Part shown: one piece after another, positions 32,524-42,018 of the stretch
How the letters are laid out: each line of letters opens with the position of its first letter
Numbering within the stretch: the stretch's first letter is position 1
Origin: Nitrosarchaeum sp.
Lineage (GTDB): Archaea; Thermoproteota; Nitrososphaeria; Nitrososphaerales; Nitrosopumilaceae
Reading direction: 5' to 3'
NCBI GenBank assembly: GCA_021414365.1
Contig: JAIOOR010000005.1
Span: 1-64,000, forward strand
Length of the DNA: 64,000 nt
Program-made: the position numbers and the translations under genes
The notes under the pieces: generated by a model
What the model saw: the letters and a program-made list of their open reading frames with translations, nothing else
What the model was told of the DNA's origin: nothing
Databases searched by the model: none

Positions 32524-32852
32524 AACCTATTTTCCTTTTTTATTTTTCAAAACTGATTGTATATGGTTGGGTAAAACCGTAATCCTATACAAGATTATCC
32601 AATATCGCTTCGCTATCTTTTACGATAAAACTTTATTCAGACTTTTTCTTTATTTTGTAGTTTTTTTGCGATAGGTGCCCGAGTAAACCCGTACGGAGTA
32701 AATATACCGAATTTCATGCCCGAGTAATTTACGATAATTTCCATGGTAGAATAATTGGATTTACGCGCACAGATATGGAGTTTATTGGGAACAGTTATCG
32801 GGTTTATTTGGACAGTTACTCAGAATACATGTCCAAATGATGCCAAGTCAAG
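32524..32852. other. Noncoding gap
   Basis: About 330 bases with no gene recognised. TGCCCGAGTAA occurs twice (near 32688 and 32718) and TTTACGATAA twice, hinting at short duplicated sites; otherwise nothing seen. Confidence 0.4.
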
Positions 32853-32993
32853 ATGATAGAATACAAGGATATGGATGAATGTACACGATGTCACAAATTC
32901 ATCTATGCTGATATACCAAAAGAGAAAGAAAGTAGAGTCAAAGATGACATTGCTCCAGAATATCTAGAAAATGAATTGGAAGATAATGCTTGA
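32853..32993 (+). CDS. Possible 46-aa protein
   Basis: MIEYKDMDECTRCHKFI ... ELEDNA: a C-x2-C-H cluster near the N-terminus and an acidic tail. ATG start, terminates 80 bases before the second parB. May be half of a zinc-binding protein. Low confidence because of length. Confidence 0.4.
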   Translation: MIEYKDMDECTRCHKFIYADIPKEKESRVKDDIAPEYLENELEDNA

Positions 32994-33072
32994 TTTCAGG
33001 GAATATTTTTTGATTACTTGTCAATTATGAATTACTGCATCTTTTAACCCATATCATTTCCTTTAACATATC

Positions 33073-33879
33073 ACGGCAAAGCGCTACAATTCACCAATAT
33101 CTTATCGTCTAAGAGAGATTCCAGTAAAGCAGATCAAGATCTGGAAGGATGCACAGGCAAGAAAACTAGACCGTGAAGGTATTGCAGAACTTGCACGTTC
33201 CATCAAAAATGAAGGCCTTCAAAATCCTCCAATGGTCCAAAAGGAATCAAAAAACTCGTATTTATTAATGTCAGGCCAACGAAGGCTTGCAGCATTAAAA
33301 CGACTAGGTGCAAAAAAGATACCGGTATTATTGCTAACTAATTCCACAAAGTATGATCTCGATGATGCAAAGGCAGCATCAGTAGTTGAGAATCTTCACC
33401 GAAATAAAATGAACACAAAGGACATGACTGCAGCATGTGTCTTTTTATCCGAATCAGTAGGAAAAAACAAAGCTGCACAATCACTTGGAATCTCACAGCA
33501 AACACTCAAGAAATATCTTGGATTTGCAGCAGTGCCGGATAAATTAAAACAATATGTCCCAAAGGAATTATCTCGTGATGACGTCATTAGATTGTGTCAA
33601 ACTATTCCAAATATACCAAAAGCTGTAAAAATTGCAGGAAAAATTATCCCACTTGATCAAAAACTCCGTAAACGATATCTATACCATCTAGCAAAAAGCC
33701 CAAAGTCATCTCATCTCAAACTGCTCAAAAAGGCAAAGGCAGGATTGCTCCAGCAAAAAATTAATCTTGAGTTGAGTAAGGGTAATGCAGGAAAATTGCG
33801 TAGTTTGGCTGTTCGAAATGATTTGGAAGTAACAGAAATGGCAGCAAAGATAATGTCCGACTATTTGAAGAGAAAATAA
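33073..33879 (+). CDS. parB: ParB-like partition protein (copy 2) with ACG at the expected start
   Basis: Alignable with copy 1 along its full length: T/MAKRYNSPISYRLREIP ..., GLQNPPMV, SGQRRLAALKRLG, KAAQSLGISQQTLKKYLG. The codon matching copy 1's initiator is ACG (33073-33075) in an otherwise conserved context (ACGGCAAAGCG against ATGGCAAAGCG). If only ATG, GTG or TTG work, the first start is ATG 33232 and the protein loses the N-terminal 53 residues. Either an ACG start, or a silenced paralogue. Confidence 0.8.
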   Translation, partial: TAKRYNSPISYRLREIPVKQIKIWKDAQARKLDREGIAELARSIKNEGLQNPPMVQKESKNSYLLMSGQRRLAALKRLGAKKIPVLLLTNSTKYDLDDAKAASVVENLHRNKMNTKDMTAACVFLSESVGKNKAAQSLGISQQTLKKYLGFAAVPDKLKQYVPKELSRDDVIRLCQTIPNIPKAVKIAGKIIPLDQKLRKRYLYHLAKSPKSSHLKLLKKAKAGLLQQKINLELSKGNAGKLRSLAVRNDLEVTEMAAKIMSDYLKRK

Positions 33880-33923
33880 TCCAAAAACAATATAGAGACT
33901 GAATCATAAATTAAGAGAATAAC

Positions 33924-36900
33924 ATGAGCGGAGTATTTTCAATTACAGGAGATGCCATAAATCGATTATCTTCAGAAGATTGTGTGAAATTATTTGGAGA
34001 ATTATTACACTTAGATGCGAGGAGATTAGAATTATCTATTTCTAAAATTCATTTTACAGCAAAAACAGTGTCTGATGGAGGAATTGACGCATCTATTGAA
34101 GATGGAATTTCTGAAATTGGTGATTTAATTATTGATTCAGAATCATTCTATCAAATAAAGGCAGGAGATACATTCAAACCTTGGCAAGAATCAGAAATTA
34201 GAAAAGAATTACTTGACAATAAAGAATCAAAACAAGAAAATTTGGGTTTGGAAGTACAAAGATGTATTGCGCAAAATGGAACATACATTTTAGCATGTAT
34301 GAAAGTATCACTAACCACTGAACAAAAGACAAAAGCAGAAATGAATCTAAAAACTATTTTAGGTGAATGTGGAGTATCAAATCCCAAAATAAAAGTATTT
34401 GATCAAGAACAAATTCTAGGAATAATTCAAAAATTCCCTTCACTTGTTTTACGTCTTACAAATCGCAATTCTATGACATTTCAAACACATCAAGAATGGG
34501 CACAAACTGAAGAAATGAGAAAAGAATTAGTCTTAGGCGATGAACAAAAAAAATTCATTGTGTCTATTCATGATGCATTATTTAATGACTCTGAACCGAT
34601 TCATGTGAATGTACATGGCGAAACCGGAGTGGGAAAAACAAGATTAATTTTAGAAGCAACTCGTGATCCATTTTTGGCACCCTCGGTGATTTATTGTTCA
34701 TCTCCTAGAGATTTTCTTTCAAGTAGTTTATTGGCTACCCTAATTCGGGATACTTCATTACATTGTATACTTGTAATTGATGAGTGTGATTTAGCAGAAA
34801 GATTACGAATATGGGATCAAATCAAAAATACAGACAATAGAATAAAACTAGTTACCATTTACAATGAATTTAGAAGAACTGACGGGACAACAAAACAAAT
34901 TCAAACTCCAAATTTATCTGACGAGGATATTCAAAAAATAATACAAACTTACCGAGATGATTCAATCATTGCACGTCAATTATCAGGAATCTGTGGTGGG
35001 ATACCAAGATTTGCACACGTATTAGGATTTGAATTAAAAAATGATTCAGAATTATTGGGCGGAATTCCAGATACTTTTGATATTTTTGATAGATATCTAA
35101 ACTATGGTGAGGATCCTAATTCGGAACATGTCAAACAAAGAAAGAGAATACTTTCATCAATTGCAGTTTTTAAAAAATTTGGTAACAGTAAACATTTTCC
35201 AGAGGAGATTAAAGCAGTACATGAACTAGTAAAACAAATAGATCCGAATATCACTTTTTCAATTTTTCAAGAACATATTAAAGAGCTACAAGGTAGAAAA
35301 ATTCTTCAAGGAGAAGACACCCTATACATAAGTCCCAAGGGATTGCATTTGTGGTTATGGAAAAGGTGGTGGGACGAATATAGTTCGTCCTTTAATTTTG
35401 ATAAATTAGTTGAAAATTTACCCCCACAACTAAGAGAATGGTTTTTTGCAATGTTTGAATACGCCGCAAATTCTGATGTTACTAGCTCCATCGTAAAAGG
35501 ACTATTTGATGATGGAGGACCACTTCATAATTCTGATTCTATTAAAACAGAATTAGGCTCAAAATTTTTCAAATCTCTATCCTTCGTTGATCCTACTGCA
35601 GCAACAAATTATCTTGAAAACTCCATGTCAAGTTGGTCACAAAATGATTTTTCTAATTTTAATATAGGTAGACGAGAGGTTTTGAATGGTTTAGAAAGGA
35701 TAGTGTTTGAACCTGATTTATTTTATCGTGGTGGAAAATTACTAAGAAGTCTAGCCGAATTTGAAAACGAAGAATGGTCTAACAATGCTACAGGTTTATT
35801 TGCAAATTTATTTTCACTTGGTCCAGGATATGTCTCAATAACAAAAACACCCCCCGAAAAAAGAATTCCATTATTGAAAGAAACTTTATGTGAAAATAAT
35901 ACCCAAATTAGAAAATTGGGTTTAATGGCATGTGAATCTGCCCTTCAAGCTGTACACTTCAGTAGAGTAAGCGGTCTGTCAGGAAATGAATTAATTATTG
36001 ATCAAAAAGGATGGGAGCCTAAAACATATCAAGAGTGGACTAATGCATATCAAGGAGTTATCGATGTAATGATTGAAAAAATCCCTTCACTATCAGAAAA
36101 AGATCAAAAGAAAATTGCAGAAATCATTTTTAATAATTCAAGAGGGATTCTTGGGCACGTTCCAAATATGGGAAATTATCTAATCAAAACATTATCGAAT
36201 TTGTTAAAATATGTGGATAAAGAGTTTGCCATAAAAGAAATAATTGATATTTTAGAATTTGATGGTGATAAACTTCCTACAGAAATAAAACAATCTCTTA
36301 AGAAAATATATGATAATCTTAGTGGAAAAGAATATCCAGATTTAATGAAACGTTACGTTGGAATGGATATGATGGTAGATCGTGCTAGAGAAAAAAGAGA
36401 AGGAGAACGTAAACAGATGATTAATCAATTAGCTAAAGAATCGCTTGATCTTGAAAAATTAAAAACTCAATTACCATGGCTTGTTACTTTTGATGCAAAA
36501 GCAGGTTATCAATTTGGATATGAGTTATCCACGATGGATGCAGACCATGAATTATTAAATGTCATATTAGATTTTCAAAAAAAATCTAACCAAAATGGAA
36601 GTCCATTTTTTCTAAGTGGATATATGCAAAAAATATTTGAAGAGGATGCAGAACTTTGGACAAAATTAATGAAAGATCTTTCAAATGATAAAGAATTCCT
36701 GAGGTTTTATATCGAAATTGCTTGGAGATCTGGAATAACCGATGAAATTGGAATATTGTTATTAGATTTAATTGAAAAAAATAAAATCAATATTGATGAA
36801 TTAGCTCATTTTCAATTAGGGAGCGTAATCAACAAACTTTCTGAAAACGTAGTAAAAAAATGGATTGAAAAAATGCTTGAAAACAACCAACAAAAGACAA

Positions 36901-37676
36901 TAATTAGTGCCATTACTCTTTTTAACACCTATTTTGTATTTAGAATGAAAAAACCCCTAGATTTAGAATTAACAAGCAAATTATTAACTCATGAGGTATT
37001 GTTTGACAAAAAATATCCTCCAGTATACAACACAATGATTGATTACTACTGGAAGGAAATCACTCTTGAATTCATCAAACAGTTTCCCGATAAAGCATTA
37101 ATGATTGCAGATAAAATGCTTGAAAATATGGGCAGAGATGGAACTATTGTGAGAACTCATTCACAATCCATGGAAGTATTAGATGTAATATCTAACGATT
37201 TTCCAAATGACATTTGGGAATTAATTACAAAATATGTTGATTTACCTTTTGATGAAAGGGCATTTGATATTATTAATTGGATGAGGGGAGGAATGTTTGA
37301 AACAACGCCAAATTTTATAGAAAAAGTGAACTTTGAAAAAATATTTGATTGGATAGACCATGATCCTAATAGACGTGCATCATTTATCATTAATTATGTT
37401 CCACCTATTTTGAAAAAAGAAAAATGTCTTGCAAGAGAATTATTGATAAGATATGGACAAGATGAGTCTGTGAAACGCAGTTTACTTAGTAATTTTAGCA
37501 CGGGTTTTTTTTCAGGTCCTGCATCAGTACAATTTGAAAATGAAAAACAAGAACTTTTAGAATACAAAAAAACAGAGGATAATGATAATGTGAAAGAATG
37601 GATAGACTATTATGTTAAAAAATTAGATGAAGATATAGAACGGGAAAGATTAAGAGAAGAAAGAGAATATTATTAA
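33924..37676 (+). CDS. Giant nuclease-STAND NTPase, candidate antiviral defence protein
   Basis: 1250 residues. The N-terminal domain has GIDASIEDG (D55) and FYQIKAGD (Q77, K79), the D ... QxK core of PD-(D/E)xK/Cap4- or Mrr-like nucleases. A P-loop follows with HGETGVGKT (about 232-239) and Walker B CILVIDECD (about 281-289). The remaining ~850 residues are alpha-helical repeats, the presumed sensor. Effector-NTPase-sensor order is that of Avs/STAND immune proteins, which recognise phage proteins and degrade DNA. Stands alone, next to decayed genes, PolB relic and toxin-like genes. Confidence 0.8.
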   Translation: MSGVFSITGDAINRLSSEDCVKLFGELLHLDARRLELSISKIHFTAKTVSDGGIDASIEDGISEIGDLIIDSESFYQIKAGDTFKPWQESEIRKELLDNKESKQENLGLEVQRCIAQNGTYILACMKVSLTTEQKTKAEMNLKTILGECGVSNPKIKVFDQEQILGIIQKFPSLVLRLTNRNSMTFQTHQEWAQTEEMRKELVLGDEQKKFIVSIHDALFNDSEPIHVNVHGETGVGKTRLILEATRDPFLAPSVIYCSSPRDFLSSSLLATLIRDTSLHCILVIDECDLAERLRIWDQIKNTDNRIKLVTIYNEFRRTDGTTKQIQTPNLSDEDIQKIIQTYRDDSIIARQLSGICGGIPRFAHVLGFELKNDSELLGGIPDTFDIFDRYLNYGEDPNSEHVKQRKRILSSIAVFKKFGNSKHFPEEIKAVHELVKQIDPNITFSIFQEHIKELQGRKILQGEDTLYISPKGLHLWLWKRWWDEYSSSFNFDKLVENLPPQLREWFFAMFEYAANSDVTSSIVKGLFDDGGPLHNSDSIKTELGSKFFKSLSFVDPTAATNYLENSMSSWSQNDFSNFNIGRREVLNGLERIVFEPDLFYRGGKLLRSLAEFENEEWSNNATGLFANLFSLGPGYVSITKTPPEKRIPLLKETLCENNTQIRKLGLMACESALQAVHFSRVSGLSGNELIIDQKGWEPKTYQEWTNAYQGVIDVMIEKIPSLSEKDQKKIAEIIFNNSRGILGHVPNMGNYLIKTLSNLLKYVDKEFAIKEIIDILEFDGDKLPTEIKQSLKKIYDNLSGKEYPDLMKRYVGMDMMVDRAREKREGERKQMINQLAKESLDLEKLKTQLPWLVTFDAKAGYQFGYELSTMDADHELLNVILDFQKKSNQNGSPFFLSGYMQKIFEEDAELWTKLMKDLSNDKEFLRFYIEIAWRSGITDEIGILLLDLIEKNKINIDELAHFQLGSVINKLSENVVKKWIEKMLENNQQKTIISAITLFNTYFVFRMKKPLDLELTSKLLTHEVLFDKKYPPVYNTMIDYYWKEITLEFIKQFPDKALMIADKMLENMGRDGTIVRTHSQSMEVLDVISNDFPNDIWELITKYVDLPFDERAFDIINWMRGGMFETTPNFIEKVNFEKIFDWIDHDPNRRASFIINYVPPILKKEKCLARELLIRYGQDESVKRSLLSNFSTGFFSGPASVQFENEKQELLEYKKTEDNDNVKEWIDYYVKKLDEDIERERLREEREYY

Positions 37677-37794
37677 TTCAGATCAAATCTTCAACTAAAT
37701 TAATTCTTCTTTTATTACAGTTCACTTTCTGGGTCATATGCTCCTTCATCATAACCTGTCCATGTAACCTCATTTTTTGAGATAATATCCCCCA

Positions 37795-38262
37795 CTAAAT
37801 CAATGGGAATAGGCAGGAATCACAGAATTTCTTATCCTTTAGTGATTCTAGTTGAGAAAACCACATTCTTTTTCTATCCGAGTTTAATCCAATTTTCTTG
37901 TCATATTCTTCAATTTTTCCAATATCGTCAATCTTGTCATAATTGATTGCTCCTTTGATGTGAGGCGTTCGTGTAGTCTGTATTGTAATGTAGAGTTGTC
38001 CTTTCTCATCGATTTTTGTATCCAAATGCTGAATCTCTATTTTTCTTTCAGTGTCATATCCAATGCCACGATTCTTCCATACCCCATTAATATAATAAAA
38101 TCCATTTGATAGAAAGTATGTATTAAATCCAAACTTGTCTAGTTTCATTCCACCTAGTTCTTTACTGTCTAGATTTGGAATTTTCTTTCTACATGCTATA
38201 GAATCAGTTGCAAATGCAACAACATCCTTTTCAAATAATAGATTTGAATTGATCGATGATTT
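37795..38262 (-). pseudogene. C-terminal relic of a family-B DNA polymerase
   Basis: The open frame has ATG only at 38148 but reads upstream without stop to 38262. There, LLFEKDVVAFATDSIACRK places ATDS where family-B polymerases have the catalytic YxDTDS motif C; LGGMKLDKFGFNTYFLSNG and the following thumb-like part resemble plasmid or viral PolB. Motifs A and B and the exonuclease are absent. PolB is carried by thaumarchaeal viruses and casposons, so this may be a virus or transposon remnant. Confidence 0.5.
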
Positions 38263-38480
38263 TCAGAGTTGAGGGATAATTGAAATTTAATTTATGTACC
38301 ACATAAGTTAAATCATTTGTAGCTCTTCGGATGTAAAAATTAAACAGAAGGTAATTAGTTACTTGAAATAGATTAAATAGAAGAAATGATAATCATTCAT
38401 TCTCTAGAGATTTTGATGTATCGATTTACACTGAGTAATAGAACGATATACATTTATTGTAATGGCGGAGGATTTTAACA

Positions 38481-39206
38481 GTGTTAACACTACGTGAAAA
38501 ATGGCTTTTAGTAGTTATTGGATCTGAAAATTATGTTGAGGGAAAAACTAGATTACACAAATATGGTTTACTAGTCTACAAAAAAGTTCCAGACATTGAA
38601 GAATTTTATCAAGACTGGACACCAAATAATTATGGAGTTTTTAGTCCATCGCTTGCCAAAGGCCTACAAACATTACAAATGCAAGAATATGTTATTGCTG
38701 ATCAGTTCATCTCTGCTTCTGGAAGATCAGTCAATAGATACAAAATAACAGAAAAAGGGAGAAATGAAATTAAAGAATTATTGGAAAAACAACAAGAACA
38801 AGTTAGAAAAATAAGCGAAATAATTCATCATTATTTCACAAAATCCCTAAATGAGGTTCTAAACGATGTATATTCACTATTCCCAGAATTTACAACCAAA
38901 AGTAAAATCATACTGGATGTAAACAAATTCAAGCTTGAACAAGAAGAGTTTTTTGAACAAGAATTAGATGACTCGATTGAAGAAAAATTAGAATCTAATT
39001 TAACAAACTTGGTAACTAGAGAAACTACTGAATATGTATACAATGATGAGGATATTAGAGAGAAATTAGCTAAGAAAATAGGCTTGCGTGCTATACCAAA
39101 ATTAGATTCAAGTGCATTTGATAAGTTGTCTGGATTATTAGCAAATAGAATAAAATCAAAAGAAATTGACTCGGTAGATGTAGTAAGAACTGTAAGGGGT
39201 TCTTAA
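38481..39206 (+). CDS. Winged-helix protein, likely antitoxin/regulator of the PIN gene
   Basis: 241 residues from GTG 38481. The N-terminal winged helix begins LTLREKWLLVVIG and has GKTRLHKYGLLVY, the pattern of archaeal helix-turn-helix proteins at TA-like loci; a long acidic helical middle follows (EEFFEQELDDSIEEKLES). Ends one base before the PIN-domain gene. By position it may be the antitoxin. Confidence 0.6.
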   Translation: MLTLREKWLLVVIGSENYVEGKTRLHKYGLLVYKKVPDIEEFYQDWTPNNYGVFSPSLAKGLQTLQMQEYVIADQFISASGRSVNRYKITEKGRNEIKELLEKQQEQVRKISEIIHHYFTKSLNEVLNDVYSLFPEFTTKSKIILDVNKFKLEQEEFFEQELDDSIEEKLESNLTNLVTRETTEYVYNDEDIREKLAKKIGLRAIPKLDSSAFDKLSGLLANRIKSKEIDSVDVVRTVRGS

Positions 39207-39207
39207 T

Positions 39208-39786
39208 GTGCAGAAAACATACATTGACACAAATATTCTAATAGCATATGTAAGTGGCCCACAAAAAGATCCATTCCAATATCCAAAGGCCAAACAAATA
39301 TTCGATGAAATAAAACAAGGCAAGTATGTAGGAGTTTTTTCTACTTTAACACTAATAGAAGTAAAAGGTGTGCTCAGGAGTCTTTTAGGACGAGAACGTT
39401 CACTTCTTCAAACTATTGATATGCATAAACAGTCAGATTTTATCAAAAAAGAATCCACTGATGCATACAACATATTATTAGCAGAATTATTGAAACTTCC
39501 TCATGTTAAATTTGAGAAAGGCAAACAGACAAATTTTCAATCTATTCTTGATGATGCAGATCAAATAATGGACGATATCAAAGGTTTTGTAAAATTTTAC
39601 AATAATTGTGGTGTTTGTAAATCCAATTACAAAAATTCTGCACATAAACAAATTCTTGTAGCTGACATACTTCATGCATTACTAGCAAAAGACATTGGAT
39701 GTGATTCACTAATCACTTTTGATAAAGGATTTAACGCATTAACTGGAAATACTCAAATCGGCTTAATGCAAATAATTGTTAGATAA
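39208..39786 (+). CDS. PIN-domain nuclease (VapC-like)
   Basis: 192 residues from GTG 39208. YIDTNILIAYV supplies the first catalytic Asp and TN; TLTLIEVKGVLRSLL the conserved Glu; HKQILVADILHALLAKDIGCDSLITFDKGF the downstream Asp pair. Longer than a minimal VapC (about 130) because of an insertion around 75-130. PIN toxins cleave RNA. Probably an active RNase paired with the upstream protein. Confidence 0.8.
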   Translation: MQKTYIDTNILIAYVSGPQKDPFQYPKAKQIFDEIKQGKYVGVFSTLTLIEVKGVLRSLLGRERSLLQTIDMHKQSDFIKKESTDAYNILLAELLKLPHVKFEKGKQTNFQSILDDADQIMDDIKGFVKFYNNCGVCKSNYKNSAHKQILVADILHALLAKDIGCDSLITFDKGFNALTGNTQIGLMQIIVR

Positions 39787-39938
39787 TTTAAAAAACTCCC
39801 ATAATAAAGAAATAGGAAGAAATTAGGAAAGGAGTTTCATCCAGCAACTATCTCTACCATTGGATAACCAACTAAACTCACTCAATCTTAGAATGTCGTG
39901 AATCGCCCTCCACATTACAGGTCTGGACAACCAGAGCA

Positions 39939-41927
39939 TCATTTTATAAAATATTTACATGGTCTGAGTATGACGTTTTTTGCCATTGGCTTTTTTGCAA
40001 CATCAGAAGATAGTGGGGTCCGTGCATCAAAGGATATGCAGATTTCAATGTGTGCCAGCGCCCTTCTCAATCTTTCACCAAGAGAAATATCTGCCAATCC
40101 GAATTTGTCGCAATAAAGTTTTAGCATCTTTGGTGTGAATCGCTTCGCTGATCCATCAGGGGCCACGACATGTGTCATTTCAGTTGCATCAAAAGTAAGT
40201 AAACCGAGCTTGTCAACAATCTCTTCTGTGACATCTTTTTCTTCCAGTATTGGCAATAGAAAATATATCATGCTATAATACATATCAAGTATTTCGTGTC
40301 CTGTGGTTCTATCAAATGCAACATGTACTAATTCATCTTTATCAAAAATACATTTCATCTTGATTGCAGGCAGTCCGCAAAACATCTCCACCTGGTCTTC
40401 TGCAAATCCCCACACCCTTCTTCCTATGGTGCTCTGCGAGTGGTCAGGATCAGAGTCTGCCCTGTTTTGCAGTCTCTGATCAAGTGAGTCGTTTTGCACA
40501 TACCACATTTTGTGTGCTGTGTCATGCCAGCAGTTATTGTACACACTCTCAGGTAAAATATTTTCAGGTGCTGCAAAGTTTGCAAGTGTGGTTCTGCTTC
40601 TGTCTCTTTTTTTTAGCGCTTCTTGCAATTCGTCATATGTTACAGAATTCTTGAAGATGGGGTCATGTCCCTGTTTTGTGTTTGTCTTTTCAAGCATATA
40701 GCGAATCCATGCATCATTGTACTCGTCTGTGAAATTCTCCAGCGGTACGTTTTTGCACCACTGGTCATAAATTATGGCACTCTTTTTGTCATATGAGCAA
40801 AGTGATGCAATGTTGTTTTCATCCAAAAGTAGCTGCGTGTCTAAAAAGATAGGATCAGAGTCGATGGTTTTCTGAATTGATTCTTTGAGGTGTAGATAGT
40901 CTTTGTCTTTTTGCAGTTTTTTAAACTCGTCGGCATTCTGGCATTTTTTTTCAAGTGAGTCGATTTGGTCTTGCAGTCTGTCAATCTCGATTTTTGTCTT
41001 GACCCACGCTTCGCTTCGTACTTGCAATTCTTTTCTCTGTTTTGCCTCTACATCTGAGATGTGACTTATCATGTCTGGTGAAATTGCTGCCAGTTTGCAG
41101 GAAAGTATGCTTGCACGATCAAGATCCGCAAATCCCTGTGTGTAGTATCCGAAAGTGTGGCGCACATGCTCTTGCAGATATGCGTCAAATTCCGGATTCT
41201 TTGAGTTTTCCAAGTTGTATAGCTCATCATATGAGAGATTGCGGAATTTTCTTTCAACATTTAGAAATGCCATTCCTTCTGTTTCTCGCCATCTTACAAG
41301 CTCGTCTTTAATAACAGATAGCACGATGTTTTTGTCAGTCTTGTCAGGCAGTTGAAAATCAAATGAATATTTTGATTTAGCTTCAGTCCACAGGATGCGT
41401 ATCATATCTTTTTTTGATTCGGTGACAAGTGTTATTATTGAATAAGGCACCTCAAAGGTCACACCTTTTTTGGTCTCAAGTGTCACTCCAATGTTTGTTA
41501 TGTAGAGTCTACCTGTTCCTTTTTTTGTCTTTATGTTTTCAAAGACCATCACTATCTGCTCTGATCCGCGCATCTTTAGCAGACCGTGCTCGTTTTTTGA
41601 GTATAGTGCCATCTTTTCATATTCGGTTTGTATGAAATGACACAGATTCAGTGCAGGCATTTTTGGCTTTTCCAGATCACAGTCAAAGTATTTTCTCATC
41701 ATCATCACGCCTTTTCCAAAATTTGCAAATGTTGCATACTGGATTCGTATCTTGTTTTTCTTTAGTGGAATGATACAGCGAATGAGTCGCATCTCAACTG
41801 AGATGATGATTTTTTTAGAGCTGTACACTGCTACTTTGCCAGTAGTTACCTCCAATGTCCTGTTCTTTTTTAGGGGCACCTCTATTATTTGACGTTCGCC
41901 TGCATATTGTGTTGCTAACATGTCCAT
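39939..41927 (-). CDS. PH/GRAM-like domain protein of the conjugation cluster
   Basis: 662 residues. Residues about 120-200 (GTGRLYITNIGVTLETKKG, VPYSIITLVTESKKDMI) have the strand pattern of PH/GRAM domains, rare in archaea; residues about 300-340 are a coiled-coil-like segment (IDRLQDQIDSLEKKC). No TM helices. A leaderless start at ATG 41927 has its TATA box at 41944-41951. Lies in line with VirB6-like and VirB3-like genes, so may be a cytoplasmic or membrane-associated component of the transfer machine (inference). Confidence 0.6.
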   Translation of the reverse strand: MDMLATQYAGERQIIEVPLKKNRTLEVTTGKVAVYSSKKIIISVEMRLIRCIIPLKKNKIRIQYATFANFGKGVMMMRKYFDCDLEKPKMPALNLCHFIQTEYEKMALYSKNEHGLLKMRGSEQIVMVFENIKTKKGTGRLYITNIGVTLETKKGVTFEVPYSIITLVTESKKDMIRILWTEAKSKYSFDFQLPDKTDKNIVLSVIKDELVRWRETEGMAFLNVERKFRNLSYDELYNLENSKNPEFDAYLQEHVRHTFGYYTQGFADLDRASILSCKLAAISPDMISHISDVEAKQRKELQVRSEAWVKTKIEIDRLQDQIDSLEKKCQNADEFKKLQKDKDYLHLKESIQKTIDSDPIFLDTQLLLDENNIASLCSYDKKSAIIYDQWCKNVPLENFTDEYNDAWIRYMLEKTNTKQGHDPIFKNSVTYDELQEALKKRDRSRTTLANFAAPENILPESVYNNCWHDTAHKMWYVQNDSLDQRLQNRADSDPDHSQSTIGRRVWGFAEDQVEMFCGLPAIKMKCIFDKDELVHVAFDRTTGHEILDMYYSMIYFLLPILEEKDVTEEIVDKLGLLTFDATEMTHVVAPDGSAKRFTPKMLKLYCDKFGLADISLGERLRRALAHIEICISFDARTPLSSDVAKKPMAKNVILRPCKYFIK

Positions 41928-41943
41928 ATTATAGAATAATTCC

Positions 41944-41951
41944 TTTTAAAG
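41944..41951 (-). promoter_or_regulatory. TATA box of the PH-like gene
   Basis: Sense CTTTAAAAGG, about 22 bp upstream of ATG 41927. Confidence 0.5.
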
Positions 41952-42018
41952 ATTAAATTGATTTTAGACGCACTTTGGATATCGCACAAAAATAAAAAAA
42001 ACAATCATGGTGTATTTT

